This document shows, piece by piece, positions 34,883 through 43,846 of a stretch of 64,000 nt of DNA (the stretch's first letter is position 1; the number at the start of each line of letters is the position of its first letter). The stretch lies in the NCBI GenBank assembly GCA_023429135.1, contig JAEYWD010000028.1, forward strand, positions 1 to 64,000, given 5' to 3'. The DNA is from Bacteroidota bacterium (lineage in GTDB: Bacteria > Bacteroidota > Bacteroidia > Bacteroidales > JAAUTT01). The notes under the pieces were generated by a model that was not told where the DNA came from, did no database searches, and saw only the letters and a program-made list of their open reading frames with translations. A program made the position numbers and the translations under genes.

Positions 34883-35470
34883 ATGATAACTGAAGAACAA
34901 TATCGAACTGCCACTGAAAAAATAGATGCCGCCCATTCATCTGATGAAATGATGGAATTGGAGGATGGGAATCTGTTTCCGGTAGAATTACTTTACAGTA
35001 AACGGATGCTCTCGGTCCTGGAGCTGGTTAGTCCGGACAGTTCGTTTGAAATAAAGATTGCAGCGCAATGCCAGCACCTCAAACGTTGGAGTGTGTCGCG
35101 GTCCTTATATCCATACGACAGGAGAGGTTATCATCAGTGGAGGCAGGTGGTGATGGATTTTCAACTGCAGGAAACAAAAAAGATTTTATTGGCGGCAAAT
35201 ATCGGGGAATCTGATATACATCACATACTCTTCATACTAAAAGAGCACGGGAATAAATTAAATCCCGAAAGCCAGGTGATCATGGATACGGCTTGTTTGG
35301 TTTTCGTGAAATGGTATATGGAGCCATTTGCCGGAAAACACCAAAACGAAAAAGTGATTGATATTTTAAGAAAGACAATGCGAAAAATGTCATCCAAAGG
35401 AGTTAACCTCATTTCGAAGCTCGAGTTGCCTGTTTCAGCAAAAAATATTCTGGAACAGGTTAATCATTAA
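34883..35470 (+). CDS. DUF4202 protein of the nitrogen cluster
   Basis: A 195-residue cytoplasmic helical protein. Its pattern matches DUF4202: ELLYSKRMLSVLELVSPDSS, AAQCQHLKRWSVSRSLYP, DRRGYHQWR, ACLVFVKWYM and IDILRKTMRKMS. The conserved His and Asp residues hint at a metal-dependent HD-like fold, which is an inference. It is the only plus-strand gene in the cluster, divergent from nirB, and its last 11 bases overlap the end of moaE on the other strand. Such genes are often near nitrite/sulfite reduction genes; function unestablished. Confidence 0.8.
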   Translation: MITEEQYRTATEKIDAAHSSDEMMELEDGNLFPVELLYSKRMLSVLELVSPDSSFEIKIAAQCQHLKRWSVSRSLYPYDRRGYHQWRQVVMDFQLQETKKILLAANIGESDIHHILFILKEHGNKLNPESQVIMDTACLVFVKWYMEPFAGKHQNEKVIDILRKTMRKMSSKGVNLISKLELPVSAKNILEQVNH

Positions 35471-35951
35471 TATGCGCCTGCATCTGATGTGAGTGTGTAT
35501 GAGTGTTTCCTTTGATGCAATTACAATCGTTAGTACCCCATTCGAATGTACCATCGGTAAAATATTCTTTTTTCCATATAGGCACATCCCGCTTTACGGT
35601 ATCAATTATATACCGGTTAGCTTCATAAGCTTCCGCTCTGTGCATGGAAGCCGTTAAAACAATCACGGCACAGTCCGATATTTCCAATCGGCCTAAACGG
35701 TGAACGCACAATGCATGGTTTAACTTCCAATGCTTAGTGGCATAATCTATAATTTCCTTGATTTTCAGCAAGGCCATGTTTTCGAAAGCTTCGTATTCCA
35801 GGTGACTAACTTGGCGGCCTTTGTTAATATTCCGTACTTCTCCGCTAAACATTACAATACCACCAGTTAATGGCGAACGCAACGACGCCAGTAATAACGG
35901 TATGTCAATTGGACGATAAGTTAATATTTCAATTTGACTGTCCATTAGCAA
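35460..35951 (-). CDS. moaE: Molybdopterin synthase catalytic subunit
   Basis: With MoaD it puts the dithiolene sulfurs onto cyclic pyranopterin monophosphate. The 163 residues include GGIVMFSGEVRNINKG, HLEYEAFENMALLKIKEI, VHRLGRLEISDCAVIVLTAS and the active-site VKRDVPIWKKEYFTDG (Lys residues present). The C-terminus is extended by a His-rich tail (HTHSHQMQAH). It begins one base from the end of moaD. Confidence 0.93.
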   Translation of the reverse strand: MLMDSQIEILTYRPIDIPLLLASLRSPLTGGIVMFSGEVRNINKGRQVSHLEYEAFENMALLKIKEIIDYATKHWKLNHALCVHRLGRLEISDCAVIVLTASMHRAEAYEANRYIIDTVKRDVPIWKKEYFTDGTFEWGTNDCNCIKGNTHTHSHQMQAHIND

Positions 35952-36203
35952 TCATCCTCCGCTATAAGGTGGTAACACGGCTAACTCATACGATTTGTCG
36001 ATCGCGAAATCATCATTTTTCAATTCACAGTTTACGGCAATCCGGCAAGAGTCCAGTAATCCGGTTGCTTCCGGCGACATTTCCTTAAGCTTTGCTATAA
36101 AAGCGGTTAATTGTAATCCCCGGGGGATCGACAAATTCATTTGATTCCCATAGATTGACTTAAGAGACCCGAAAAAAAGTACATTAATATCTACATTCTC
36201 CAT
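35952..36203 (-). CDS. moaD: Molybdopterin synthase sulfur-carrier subunit
   Basis: An 83-residue ubiquitin-like protein ending in PPYSGG; the terminal Gly-Gly is the site of thiocarboxylation and fits into MoaE. The adenylating enzyme that activates it (MoeB type) is not in this window. Placed between moaA and moaE with 0-2 base spacing. Confidence 0.9.
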   Translation of the reverse strand: MENVDINVLFFGSLKSIYGNQMNLSIPRGLQLTAFIAKLKEMSPEATGLLDSCRIAVNCELKNDDFAIDKSYELAVLPPYSGG

Positions 36204-36205
36204 TT

Positions 36206-37174
36206 TTATCCTCCTATTGATTGCATAGTGTGACTATTTCCGATAAAACGTGATGACTGTTTATGCGACATGGCGAGTTTCAAAGCTGCAGTTATCTGAT
36301 ATTTATTAAAATGAGGGATCAGGGATATGGGGATCATTGAACTGAGACAACCATATATATTTCCATAACTATCAAGCCGTAACCTGTTGCAGTCACTGCA
36401 AAAAGGCGCAGATTCGTTGGCAATTATGCCAAAAGCTTTCCTGCCGTTTATGCTCCAGTAATTCGAGGTCGATCCTTCTTCACGCGGTAAAGGTTCAATT
36501 GGGTAGGCAGTTTCGATCATATTCAGGATTTTTGAGCGTGAGAAAAATTTCTCGTCCATTTTTTTGTGCAAAGGCCCCATAGGCATAAGTTCGAGGAATC
36601 TTATGACAATTCCGCGCTGAAGGGCAAAATTTAACAAAGGCAATATTTCGAGGTGATTTTTCCCTGAAACCACCACCGTATTAAGTTTTACTGAAAGGCC
36701 TGCTTCAATGGAAGCATCGATGGCCCTGATTACGTTTGACAATCCGTTGCGAAGGGTCATTTGCTGAAATATGGCTGGTGTAACCGCATCTATGGAAATG
36801 TTTACCGAGCGAAGTCCTGCGTTATAAAGACTCTTAACTTTGTTACCCAACAAATGGCCGTTGGTTGTCATACCGATATCGGAAATACCCATTGTGCGTA
36901 TGGCTTGCAAAATAGATATTATGCGTGGCTGTAATAATGGCTCGCCACCCGTGATCCGCACCGCATTTAAGTTTAATGTGGCATGGAGCTTTCCGATTAT
37001 TTCAATTAATTCCGAGGAGGAAAGAAGTTTTTTGCCATCTCCTGAAGCGGTGGGGGCAACTCCGGGTTGGGCATCCGGGTTGCTATCCACACAATATATG
37101 CAGGCATAATTGCATTGGTGTGTAAGGCTTACACGTAGCTTTTTAAATTGTCTGCCTGAATAATCGGTTATCAT
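36206..37174 (-). CDS. moaA: GTP 3',8-cyclase
   Basis: Radical SAM enzyme starting molybdenum cofactor synthesis from GTP. The SAM cluster motif is CNYACIYC near residue 17, RITGGEPLL follows, and the second cluster is held by FCSDCNRLRLDSYGNIYGCL near residue 260. It ends in SIGG, the Gly-Gly tail needed by MoaA. The length (322) is normal. Its start overlaps the end of the upstream rubredoxin-type gene by 4 bases. Confidence 0.95.
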   Translation of the reverse strand: MITDYSGRQFKKLRVSLTHQCNYACIYCVDSNPDAQPGVAPTASGDGKKLLSSSELIEIIGKLHATLNLNAVRITGGEPLLQPRIISILQAIRTMGISDIGMTTNGHLLGNKVKSLYNAGLRSVNISIDAVTPAIFQQMTLRNGLSNVIRAIDASIEAGLSVKLNTVVVSGKNHLEILPLLNFALQRGIVIRFLELMPMGPLHKKMDEKFFSRSKILNMIETAYPIEPLPREEGSTSNYWSINGRKAFGIIANESAPFCSDCNRLRLDSYGNIYGCLSSMIPISLIPHFNKYQITAALKLAMSHKQSSRFIGNSHTMQSIGG

Positions 37175-38652
37175 AGATTTGCTTCCTGGATTATTTTACT
37201 CATTTGAGTTTTTCTGAAACTGCTTTTTGGAGCTTCGCATAAGGGACAACAAAAAGTTTCGGGGAGGTCGGAGAATTTGGTGTTTGCAGCAATTCCCCTG
37301 TTACTGTCGCCCGTTTGTTCGTCATGTATGCTAAAGCAAGTCTGACATTGATACACATAACTATTATCAGTTTTTTCAATTTTGGGGTTATGTTCAATTC
37401 TTTCTGCTGTATCCAATAACTGGGCATAATATTTTGATGCCACATTTTGAAGAGCCCCGGGCAAATGCTTGCGGGACACATGTGTCATGTATTCTTCGTA
37501 AAGCCATGTGTTGGCATTAAAGTTACGGGTATGGTAAATTTTATAGGTTATAAAAGGATCCAGCTCCTTCATAAATTTTAAGCCGTGCTTCTTTTCTATT
37601 AAAACATTAGTCAAAGCAGGCTCTTGTTTGGTTTTAATGCCAAAAGTAAGTCCATGAACACAAACATCCACCTTATCGAATTTTTTCACTATATACCTTT
37701 TTAGTTTTAATGCCTGTTTATCCAGCAAAGGCAAATGCCAGTTTAACTCAAAGGACGAATGGCGCATATTAATGCCAAAGCGTCCTAATAAACGGTGCCA
37801 ATGGATCAGATCCTTTTCATTAATTTCTTTTATCAGAAAAGATTTCCAAGGGGTAAGACATATTTTTGAAATGTTTGTACGGAGGCATAAGCTGCACATC
37901 TCCTCTAAAAATGATATATCATAGCTGTTATTACGCCAATAAAATCCAGCCCAATAATTCACCGAAGCATTCATTTTGCCAAAACCTTCGTAATCCTGGG
38001 GAGGAATAGAATCCAATGTAAGATCGTTTTCAATTTTTCGCCAGTTGTAATTGGTTTTCTCATTGAGGTAAGCAAAAAACCCTGATATGCCTCCGTATAG
38101 CAGTTTGGGCCACTCTGTTTCAATATTTTTCGACAGAAGACTGATGTCACTGCTAAGGATCATTACCGGCCATCGTTCGGGAACCGATATTTCGTCGCGG
38201 CGGATGTATAAATACCAGTAATCTTTTAAGGATGAAGCAATAAAATTTAAATGCCCGTAAAAAAGTGGCACAAGACTTTGTTTTGGATCAGCAATGTTTA
38301 TCCGCAATGTAGGTTTAAAGTTAAACTGTTCCAGTATAAACAAATAAGTTCCCGACGAAAGCCATGAAGTTGCGGCAGCCATATCGGAAGAAACATATGA
38401 CGAAACAATATTTTGAAACTGAGTCCCTTTGCGTCCATGGACTACATAATCGGTTTGCAGGGATTTAAAACCATCGTTGATAATTGGCATTTGGGCGGTG
38501 CTAACCTGGAACAAAATGTCCTGGCGTGAGCCAAAATGAACATGCTTATTGCCTGTTTTTTTTGCTATTTTCAATATGCCAATTAAATAGGACGGTGTTA
38601 GTATTCCGCCCTTTGCAAAAATCCTGACCATTTGTTTTGAAACCCCGATCAT
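37171..38652 (-). CDS. Sulfite-reductase-like protein with C-terminal rubredoxin domain
   Basis: A 493-residue protein between nitrate reductase and moaA, overlapping both neighbours by 4 bases. The first ~400 residues resemble a nitrite/sulfite reductase scaffold: the opening KGGILTPSYLIGILKIAKKT and HVHFGSRQDILFQV, and a second half-domain near ISKICLTPWKSFLIKEIN. The C-x5-C and C-x3-C siroheme-cluster motif is absent, so it cannot be a conventional siroheme enzyme. Residues ~430-485 are a rubredoxin: YQCQTC and FCCPLCEAPKSSF supply the four Cys ligands, with TGDSNRGIAANTKFSDLPE between. The usual Trp before the second pair is Cys here. Probably an electron carrier for nitrate or nitrite reduction (inference). 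Confidence 0.75.
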   Translation of the reverse strand: MIGVSKQMVRIFAKGGILTPSYLIGILKIAKKTGNKHVHFGSRQDILFQVSTAQMPIINDGFKSLQTDYVVHGRKGTQFQNIVSSYVSSDMAAATSWLSSGTYLFILEQFNFKPTLRINIADPKQSLVPLFYGHLNFIASSLKDYWYLYIRRDEISVPERWPVMILSSDISLLSKNIETEWPKLLYGGISGFFAYLNEKTNYNWRKIENDLTLDSIPPQDYEGFGKMNASVNYWAGFYWRNNSYDISFLEEMCSLCLRTNISKICLTPWKSFLIKEINEKDLIHWHRLLGRFGINMRHSSFELNWHLPLLDKQALKLKRYIVKKFDKVDVCVHGLTFGIKTKQEPALTNVLIEKKHGLKFMKELDPFITYKIYHTRNFNANTWLYEEYMTHVSRKHLPGALQNVASKYYAQLLDTAERIEHNPKIEKTDNSYVYQCQTCFSIHDEQTGDSNRGIAANTKFSDLPETFCCPLCEAPKSSFRKTQMSKIIQEANL

Positions 38653-41600
38653 ACATTTACAGCATTAAGATTTTCAGCCAAAATCATTTTTATCTCCGGT
38701 TTGCAACTTCCGCAAACAGTACCTGCGCCGGTGGAAAGACAGATTTTTTCAAAATCATAGTTTTTATTATGGATTTCATCCAGAATATTTCCTTCACCAA
38801 CGGAGTTACAAACACATATTAACCGCCCGTTCACTTGTTGGGCCGGTTTGCCGCTACGAAGCAGAGTCAATCTTTTTTCTGAAAGCTCCGTTTTGTTTTT
38901 AATTAAATCCTTAAACTCGGTAAACTCTGATTTGTCGCCCAACAAAATGGCTCCTACCAGAATATTATTCTGAATGACACATTTTTTATAATAGCGGGCT
39001 GCTTTATCATAAAAAATAATGGTTTCGTACGAATCGTCATCTTCCGGAGGATCAATAAACCCGATGGAACACAAGTCCAAACCAGGGTATTTCAATATAT
39101 TCATGGAAACAGAACCTTTAAAAACACTGGTTATATCTCCCCCGATGAATTTAGCAGCGGCCTCTGCCTGTTCTTCAGCTACCATTGTAATACCATAAAG
39201 AGTATCGTTATGTTCTGCAATTTCACCAATGGCTACAATAGCCGGATCCGAAGTCTGCAAATGACCATTCACCACCACGCCTCTTTGTACTTTTAGGCCA
39301 CATTCTTTAGCCAGTTCTGTGTTTGGAGTGGTTCCTATGGCGAAAACAACAGCTTTGCAGGTTATCCTGTGTCCGCTTTTCAATACCACATTTAGCAAAC
39401 TGCTCCCGGTGGGAAATATGTTTTCAATTTCATCGTTCAGGTAAAGGTTTGTGCCATGTTCTTCAATGATTTGGCGTAGTATATTTGCCGCTGTTTTGTC
39501 CAACTGCCGGCTCATTATGCGATTTACACGGTTTACCAGTGCTATTTGAACATTTTTCTCGGAAAAAGCAGCTACCATTTCCAGGCTTAATAATCCGGCT
39601 CCAACCAGGATAACAGTTTCGCCCGGTTGAACATAATTCATAATGCGATCTGCATCGGTACGGTTTCGTACAGTGAATAGGCCATTGGTTATGTGACTGA
39701 ACCGGGTAGGCATGGAAGGCCTGCTTCCTGTTGCCAGTATTAGTTTGTCGTAACTATGCTCTGAATTGTTCGAATCCGTCACAAGTTTTTCATGCCTGTT
39801 AATGGCTTTAATTGAAACTGAAATGTGCAAGTGTAAATTAAGTGCTTTCAGCTCAGGATGATTTATTTTTTGTAATTCGTTCCATGTTTTTGCTCCGGTA
39901 ATATAATCCGGGAGTAAAACCCTGTTGTAGAAAGGGTGCTCTTCTAACGAAAACACATGGATTTCGTCATCCGCACTTAAGTCCCTCAGGGTCGATACAA
40001 ACTTAAAAGCAGCAGCTCCAGCCCCGACAACAATAATTTTTTCCGGTTTTTTATGATAAGCCTTTATCCTGGCAGCAGTGAATTTAAAATCGGGTTCTTT
40101 GGAGCGGGGATCTACTTTTGGTGAAGTAAGGTTATTGGCCCTGGCCAGATCGGATTGGTTGATTTTACCCCAGTGCATCGGTATAAATACTACTCCCGCC
40201 TTGATATCTTCAGTAATTTTTGCTTTTAACCGCAAATTGCCTTGCTGAGTTGTGATTTCTACCAGTTCGCTCTCTTTTATCTGATGTTTTTTGGCGTCAT
40301 CGGGATTAATTTCAACATATGCCTCGGAAATGTGCTGATTGAGTCGACTTACCTTTCCGGTTCGCGTCATGGTATGCCATTGGTCGCGTATCCGTCCTGT
40401 TGTAAGTATCAGAGGGTATTCGGCGGACACAGGTGTGGATGCGTTTTCCGGCAGCGGATCATGTATTTTGGCGCGATGGTCTTCAGTATAAAATTTATTG
40501 TCGGTAAAAAGTCGTGGAGTGCCTTGCTCTGCATTTATAGGAAAGGGCCATTGAACAGTTCCGTTCTTTTTAAGCCAATTGTATGACAATCCGCTGATAT
40601 CAATATTTGTATTTTTAGTAAGTACGGCATGTTCTTTAAATATTTCTCCTGACGACGAGAAGTTAAATCCTTTATAATCCATCCGCCTTGCAAAATCAAT
40701 AAGTATCTCAGTGTCGGGTTTGGCTTCTCCCGGAGGATCTACTACTTTGGCGAGATAACTGATACGTCTGTCGGAATTGGTCATTGTTCCTTCTTTTTCG
40801 GCCCATCCGGCGGCCGGCAGGACAATATCGGCAAACTCACGGGTTAACGAATTGGCTGAAATGTCCTGTACAACAACAAATCTGGCTTTTCGCAGGGCTT
40901 CTTCTGCTAAGCGCACATTCGGCAGGCTTACCATGGGATTGGTACAGATAATCCAAATTGCCTTAAGCTTATCAGCAGCAAGTGCTTCGAACATTTGGGT
41001 GGCGGTGTACCCGGGCTTTTCAGGAATGGCGGGCACACCCCAGAAATCGGCTACTTCTTTTCTGTGTTGCGGGTTGTCCATATTACGGTGTGCGGGTATC
41101 AGGTTACACAGCCCTCCGACCTCCCTGCCACCCATAGCATTGGGCTGTCCGGTTAACGACAATGGGCCGTTACCTGGTTTCCCGATTTTCCCCGTTATAA
41201 GGGAAAGGTTGATTAGTGAGAGGTTCTTCTCCACTCCAATCGAGCTTTGATTTAAACCCATTGCCCACATGGAGATAAAACCCTTCGATTCGCCAATCCA
41301 TTGTGCCGCAAGTTCAATGCTTTCCTTGGTTATTCTACAAACAGCAGCAGCTTCCTTCACAGTTCTTTCAAAAGCTCTTTCTTTAAGTTCGTTAAAACCA
41401 TTGGTGTGCAATTCTATAAAGGTTTTGTCTATAAAATCGTGCTCGATAATCCATCGTGCAATGGCATGGTGAAGATAAATATCTGTTCCCGGCATAATTT
41501 GCAAATGCAGGTCGGCCATGCTTGCCGACTGGGTTTTACGAGGGTCCGAAACAATTATTCTGATATTGGAGTTGTTGCTTTTGTGGTTTTCGAGCCGACG

Positions 41601-42161
41601 GAAAAGAATGGGGTGACACCATGCAGGATTAGCCCCGCTGATAAAAAAACAGTCGGCAAGTTCAATATCATCGTAGGTCAGAGGAACAGCATCTTCACCG
41701 AGCGATAGTTTATAGGCTACAACAGCGGAACTCATACACAGTCTTGAGTTGGTATCGATGTTGTTGGTTCCGATAAAACCTTTTGCCAGTTTATTCACTA
41801 TGTAATATTCTTCGGTTAATAACTGACCCGATACATAAAAGCCAACGGAGTCGGGTCCATATTTGCGGATCAGAGTTTTAAAAACAGTAGCTATCCGTCC
41901 CATTGCAGCCTCCCACGATACTCTTGTTCGTTGCGCATTCTTGTCCCAACGCATTTCGGGATGTAGTAACCGGTCACTTTTGTTCTGAACTGCATAATTC
42001 AGATTTTTACCCTTTGAACAAAGCATTCCCCTGTTTACCGGATGCTCCGGATCGCCCTCCACCAAAAGTGTACCTTTGGAATCTCTGCTTAATAAGATCC
42101 CACAACCAACGCCACAATAAGAGCAAGTACTTTTATATTTTTCAGGTACCGAAAAAGCCAT
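38649..42161 (-). CDS. nasC: Assimilatory nitrate reductase fused to an FAD/[2Fe-2S] reductase
   Basis: A 1170-residue fusion. Residues ~1-690 are a molybdopterin oxidoreductase of the Nas/Nap type, with an N-terminal 4Fe-4S site (CSYCGVGCGILL ... GMLCSKG) and the dinucleotide-binding C-terminal domain (LTTGRIRDQWHTMTRTG). Residues ~708-1105 form an FAD and NAD(P) disulfide-reductase-like domain (IIVVGAGAAAFKFVS, VILVGAGLLSLEMVAAF) like the N-terminus of NirB. Residues ~1113-1165 are a BFD-type [2Fe-2S] domain (CVCNSVGEG ... TVCGSCKP). The fusion suggests a nitrate reductase that takes electrons directly from NAD(P)H. It is the second gene of the narK-led operon. Confidence 0.92.
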   Translation of the reverse strand: MAFSVPEKYKSTCSYCGVGCGILLSRDSKGTLLVEGDPEHPVNRGMLCSKGKNLNYAVQNKSDRLLHPEMRWDKNAQRTRVSWEAAMGRIATVFKTLIRKYGPDSVGFYVSGQLLTEEYYIVNKLAKGFIGTNNIDTNSRLCMSSAVVAYKLSLGEDAVPLTYDDIELADCFFISGANPAWCHPILFRRLENHKSNNSNIRIIVSDPRKTQSASMADLHLQIMPGTDIYLHHAIARWIIEHDFIDKTFIELHTNGFNELKERAFERTVKEAAAVCRITKESIELAAQWIGESKGFISMWAMGLNQSSIGVEKNLSLINLSLITGKIGKPGNGPLSLTGQPNAMGGREVGGLCNLIPAHRNMDNPQHRKEVADFWGVPAIPEKPGYTATQMFEALAADKLKAIWIICTNPMVSLPNVRLAEEALRKARFVVVQDISANSLTREFADIVLPAAGWAEKEGTMTNSDRRISYLAKVVDPPGEAKPDTEILIDFARRMDYKGFNFSSSGEIFKEHAVLTKNTNIDISGLSYNWLKKNGTVQWPFPINAEQGTPRLFTDNKFYTEDHRAKIHDPLPENASTPVSAEYPLILTTGRIRDQWHTMTRTGKVSRLNQHISEAYVEINPDDAKKHQIKESELVEITTQQGNLRLKAKITEDIKAGVVFIPMHWGKINQSDLARANNLTSPKVDPRSKEPDFKFTAARIKAYHKKPEKIIVVGAGAAAFKFVSTLRDLSADDEIHVFSLEEHPFYNRVLLPDYITGAKTWNELQKINHPELKALNLHLHISVSIKAINRHEKLVTDSNNSEHSYDKLILATGSRPSMPTRFSHITNGLFTVRNRTDADRIMNYVQPGETVILVGAGLLSLEMVAAFSEKNVQIALVNRVNRIMSRQLDKTAANILRQIIEEHGTNLYLNDEIENIFPTGSSLLNVVLKSGHRITCKAVVFAIGTTPNTELAKECGLKVQRGVVVNGHLQTSDPAIVAIGEIAEHNDTLYGITMVAEEQAEAAAKFIGGDITSVFKGSVSMNILKYPGLDLCSIGFIDPPEDDDSYETIIFYDKAARYYKKCVIQNNILVGAILLGDKSEFTEFKDLIKNKTELSEKRLTLLRSGKPAQQVNGRLICVCNSVGEGNILDEIHNKNYDFEKICLSTGAGTVCGSCKPEIKMILAENLNAVNV

Positions 42162-42185
42162 AATTAAGTTTATAAATGTTCGTTG

Positions 42186-43523
42186 CTAAACATTTTCTCC
42201 TTTCGCAGGAATTTTTACAAATACCGGCTCCAGATCGGCAACAGGTTTTATCCTGAATACCGGTTCAATAAAGAAAGCTGATAAAGAAATGATTACAATA
42301 AATACTCCGATAAGGAACAACCCGGTCTGGTATGTATGTCCCTCCATTTTAAAAACAAAACCCATGGCAATCGCACCGAGGTTCCCTCCAGCACCCACAA
42401 TACCCGAAACCATTCCCACGGCTTTTTTATTGATAAAAGGCACCACTGAATAACATGCCCCATTGCTCATTTTTACAAACAAGGCAAATATCAGCATGGT
42501 AACAATGGACCATATTAAAAGGTCTACTTGCGAAAATATCATTACCCCAATACCTTCAGCTAAAAGAAAAAGTCCCAGAATAACAGCGCGACCTCTAAGT
42601 CCGTATTTTATGCTGATTTTATCACTAAAGATACCTCCTAAAGCACGGGCAAATATGTTCATGGCTCCGAAAGTGCCTGCAAGAAGTCCGGCAGTAGTTA
42701 AACTCACACCAAATTTATCGATAAAATAAAGAGCAGCGATATTGTCAATTGTAATTTCCATGCCAAAAGAACATCCATAAATAAGAGCCAGTATCCAAAC
42801 CCTGCGATCCTTAATAATTTTGTTAATATTGGTTTTCTCCTGAATATTTTCATTGTTGCCCTGTTTTCTTAATTCCGGAATATTCCCCTCTGGTGTGTCC
42901 TGAGTATATCTGTAGTAAAGGAATGCCATGAAAAGCATAGCAACTCCCGGAACAACCATACTGAACCTCCATGCCATAAACGACGACGCCCCCAAAGCAA
43001 TAAAGGCGGTAAAAAACAGTGGCATTATCATTTGCGCCAGGCCGCCTCCAAGATTTCCCCAGCCACCTGCAATGGCATTGGCCGATCCAACAACTTTACC
43101 TGCAAACATGGCAGAGGTATGATATTGGGTTATTACAAAAGAAGCTCCTATAATCCCGATTGATAAACGAAATATCAGGAAAGCTTCATAGCTTTTTGCA
43201 AAACCGATAAAAATAACAGGTAAGGCTCCTAATATGAGTAACCATGTATAGGTAAGGCGTGGACCTATTCTATCGCAAAGCCAGCCAACAATGAGGCGCG
43301 CGAAAATAGTTATAGAAATGGAAGCAATTATAATATTTCCAATCTGGGACTTGGTAAGTTGAAATTCGTCTCGTACTATCGCCATTAGTGGTGCTATGGC
43401 AAACCATGCAAAAAAACAAACAAGGAACGACATCCAGGTTATATGGAAAGTTCTCATCTGAGGCGGTTTAAAACTGAATAACCTGATTTTTTCGGATTTT
43501 TCGGATAAAACAACTTTACTCAT
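42186..43523 (-). CDS. narK: Nitrate/nitrite MFS transporter (NarK/NasA type)
   Basis: Twelve-helix inner-membrane transporter of nitrate, possibly exchanging nitrite. Both nitrate signature motifs are visible: AGGWGNLGGGLAQMIMP in helix 5 and GIVGAGGNLGAIAMGF in helix 11, and the early motif GWLCDRIGPR lies between helices 2 and 3. I prefer the start at 43523 (MSKVVLSEKSEK, 445 residues). The frame is open 30 codons further upstream, but those residues are unlike the family. It heads the nitrate operon, 24 bases before the reductase. Confidence 0.92.
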   Translation of the reverse strand: MSKVVLSEKSEKIRLFSFKPPQMRTFHITWMSFLVCFFAWFAIAPLMAIVRDEFQLTKSQIGNIIIASISITIFARLIVGWLCDRIGPRLTYTWLLILGALPVIFIGFAKSYEAFLIFRLSIGIIGASFVITQYHTSAMFAGKVVGSANAIAGGWGNLGGGLAQMIMPLFFTAFIALGASSFMAWRFSMVVPGVAMLFMAFLYYRYTQDTPEGNIPELRKQGNNENIQEKTNINKIIKDRRVWILALIYGCSFGMEITIDNIAALYFIDKFGVSLTTAGLLAGTFGAMNIFARALGGIFSDKISIKYGLRGRAVILGLFLLAEGIGVMIFSQVDLLIWSIVTMLIFALFVKMSNGACYSVVPFINKKAVGMVSGIVGAGGNLGAIAMGFVFKMEGHTYQTGLFLIGVFIVIISLSAFFIEPVFRIKPVADLEPVFVKIPAKGENV

Positions 43524-43846
43524 ATTGTGAAGTTTTGGGGATTTATTTTCAAAAATATGAATTTTTAATTTATTACCCCTGAAATTATATGTATAAATGG
43601 CGTATAAATACATAAATAAAAATATACACCGTAAAAAATAAAGAAGTGTTACCTAATGATATAAAATTATTTTGGATTCGGGTGTTTAATATAAGACGAC
43701 CGAAAGGCCTTAAAAAATTAATTTTATCCGGATTTATTTTAGTGCAAGTAAAATTATCAATACTTCCACTCGAGTATTTAAATTATAAATACTTTATAAA
43801 TTACTTTTCAGGTTAGTAAAATTGTTAAACCTATCAGATGTTTTTT
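43524..43846. other. Intergenic region upstream of the narK operon
   Basis: AT-rich, without a credible gene. It holds the half-site GCGTATAAAT (43600-43609) with a weak inverted partner AATTATATG (43583-43591), and the stretch TTACCCC (43572-43578). It must contain the operon promoter on the minus strand, but no unambiguous TAnnTTTG is seen there. The 43847 gene on the other side also reads on the minus strand and ends here. Confidence 0.4.

Noticed and set aside
40777..41250. 157-codon frame opposite the nitrate reductase
   Set aside because: Lies wholly inside a strongly conserved gene, with composition expected from its reverse strand.
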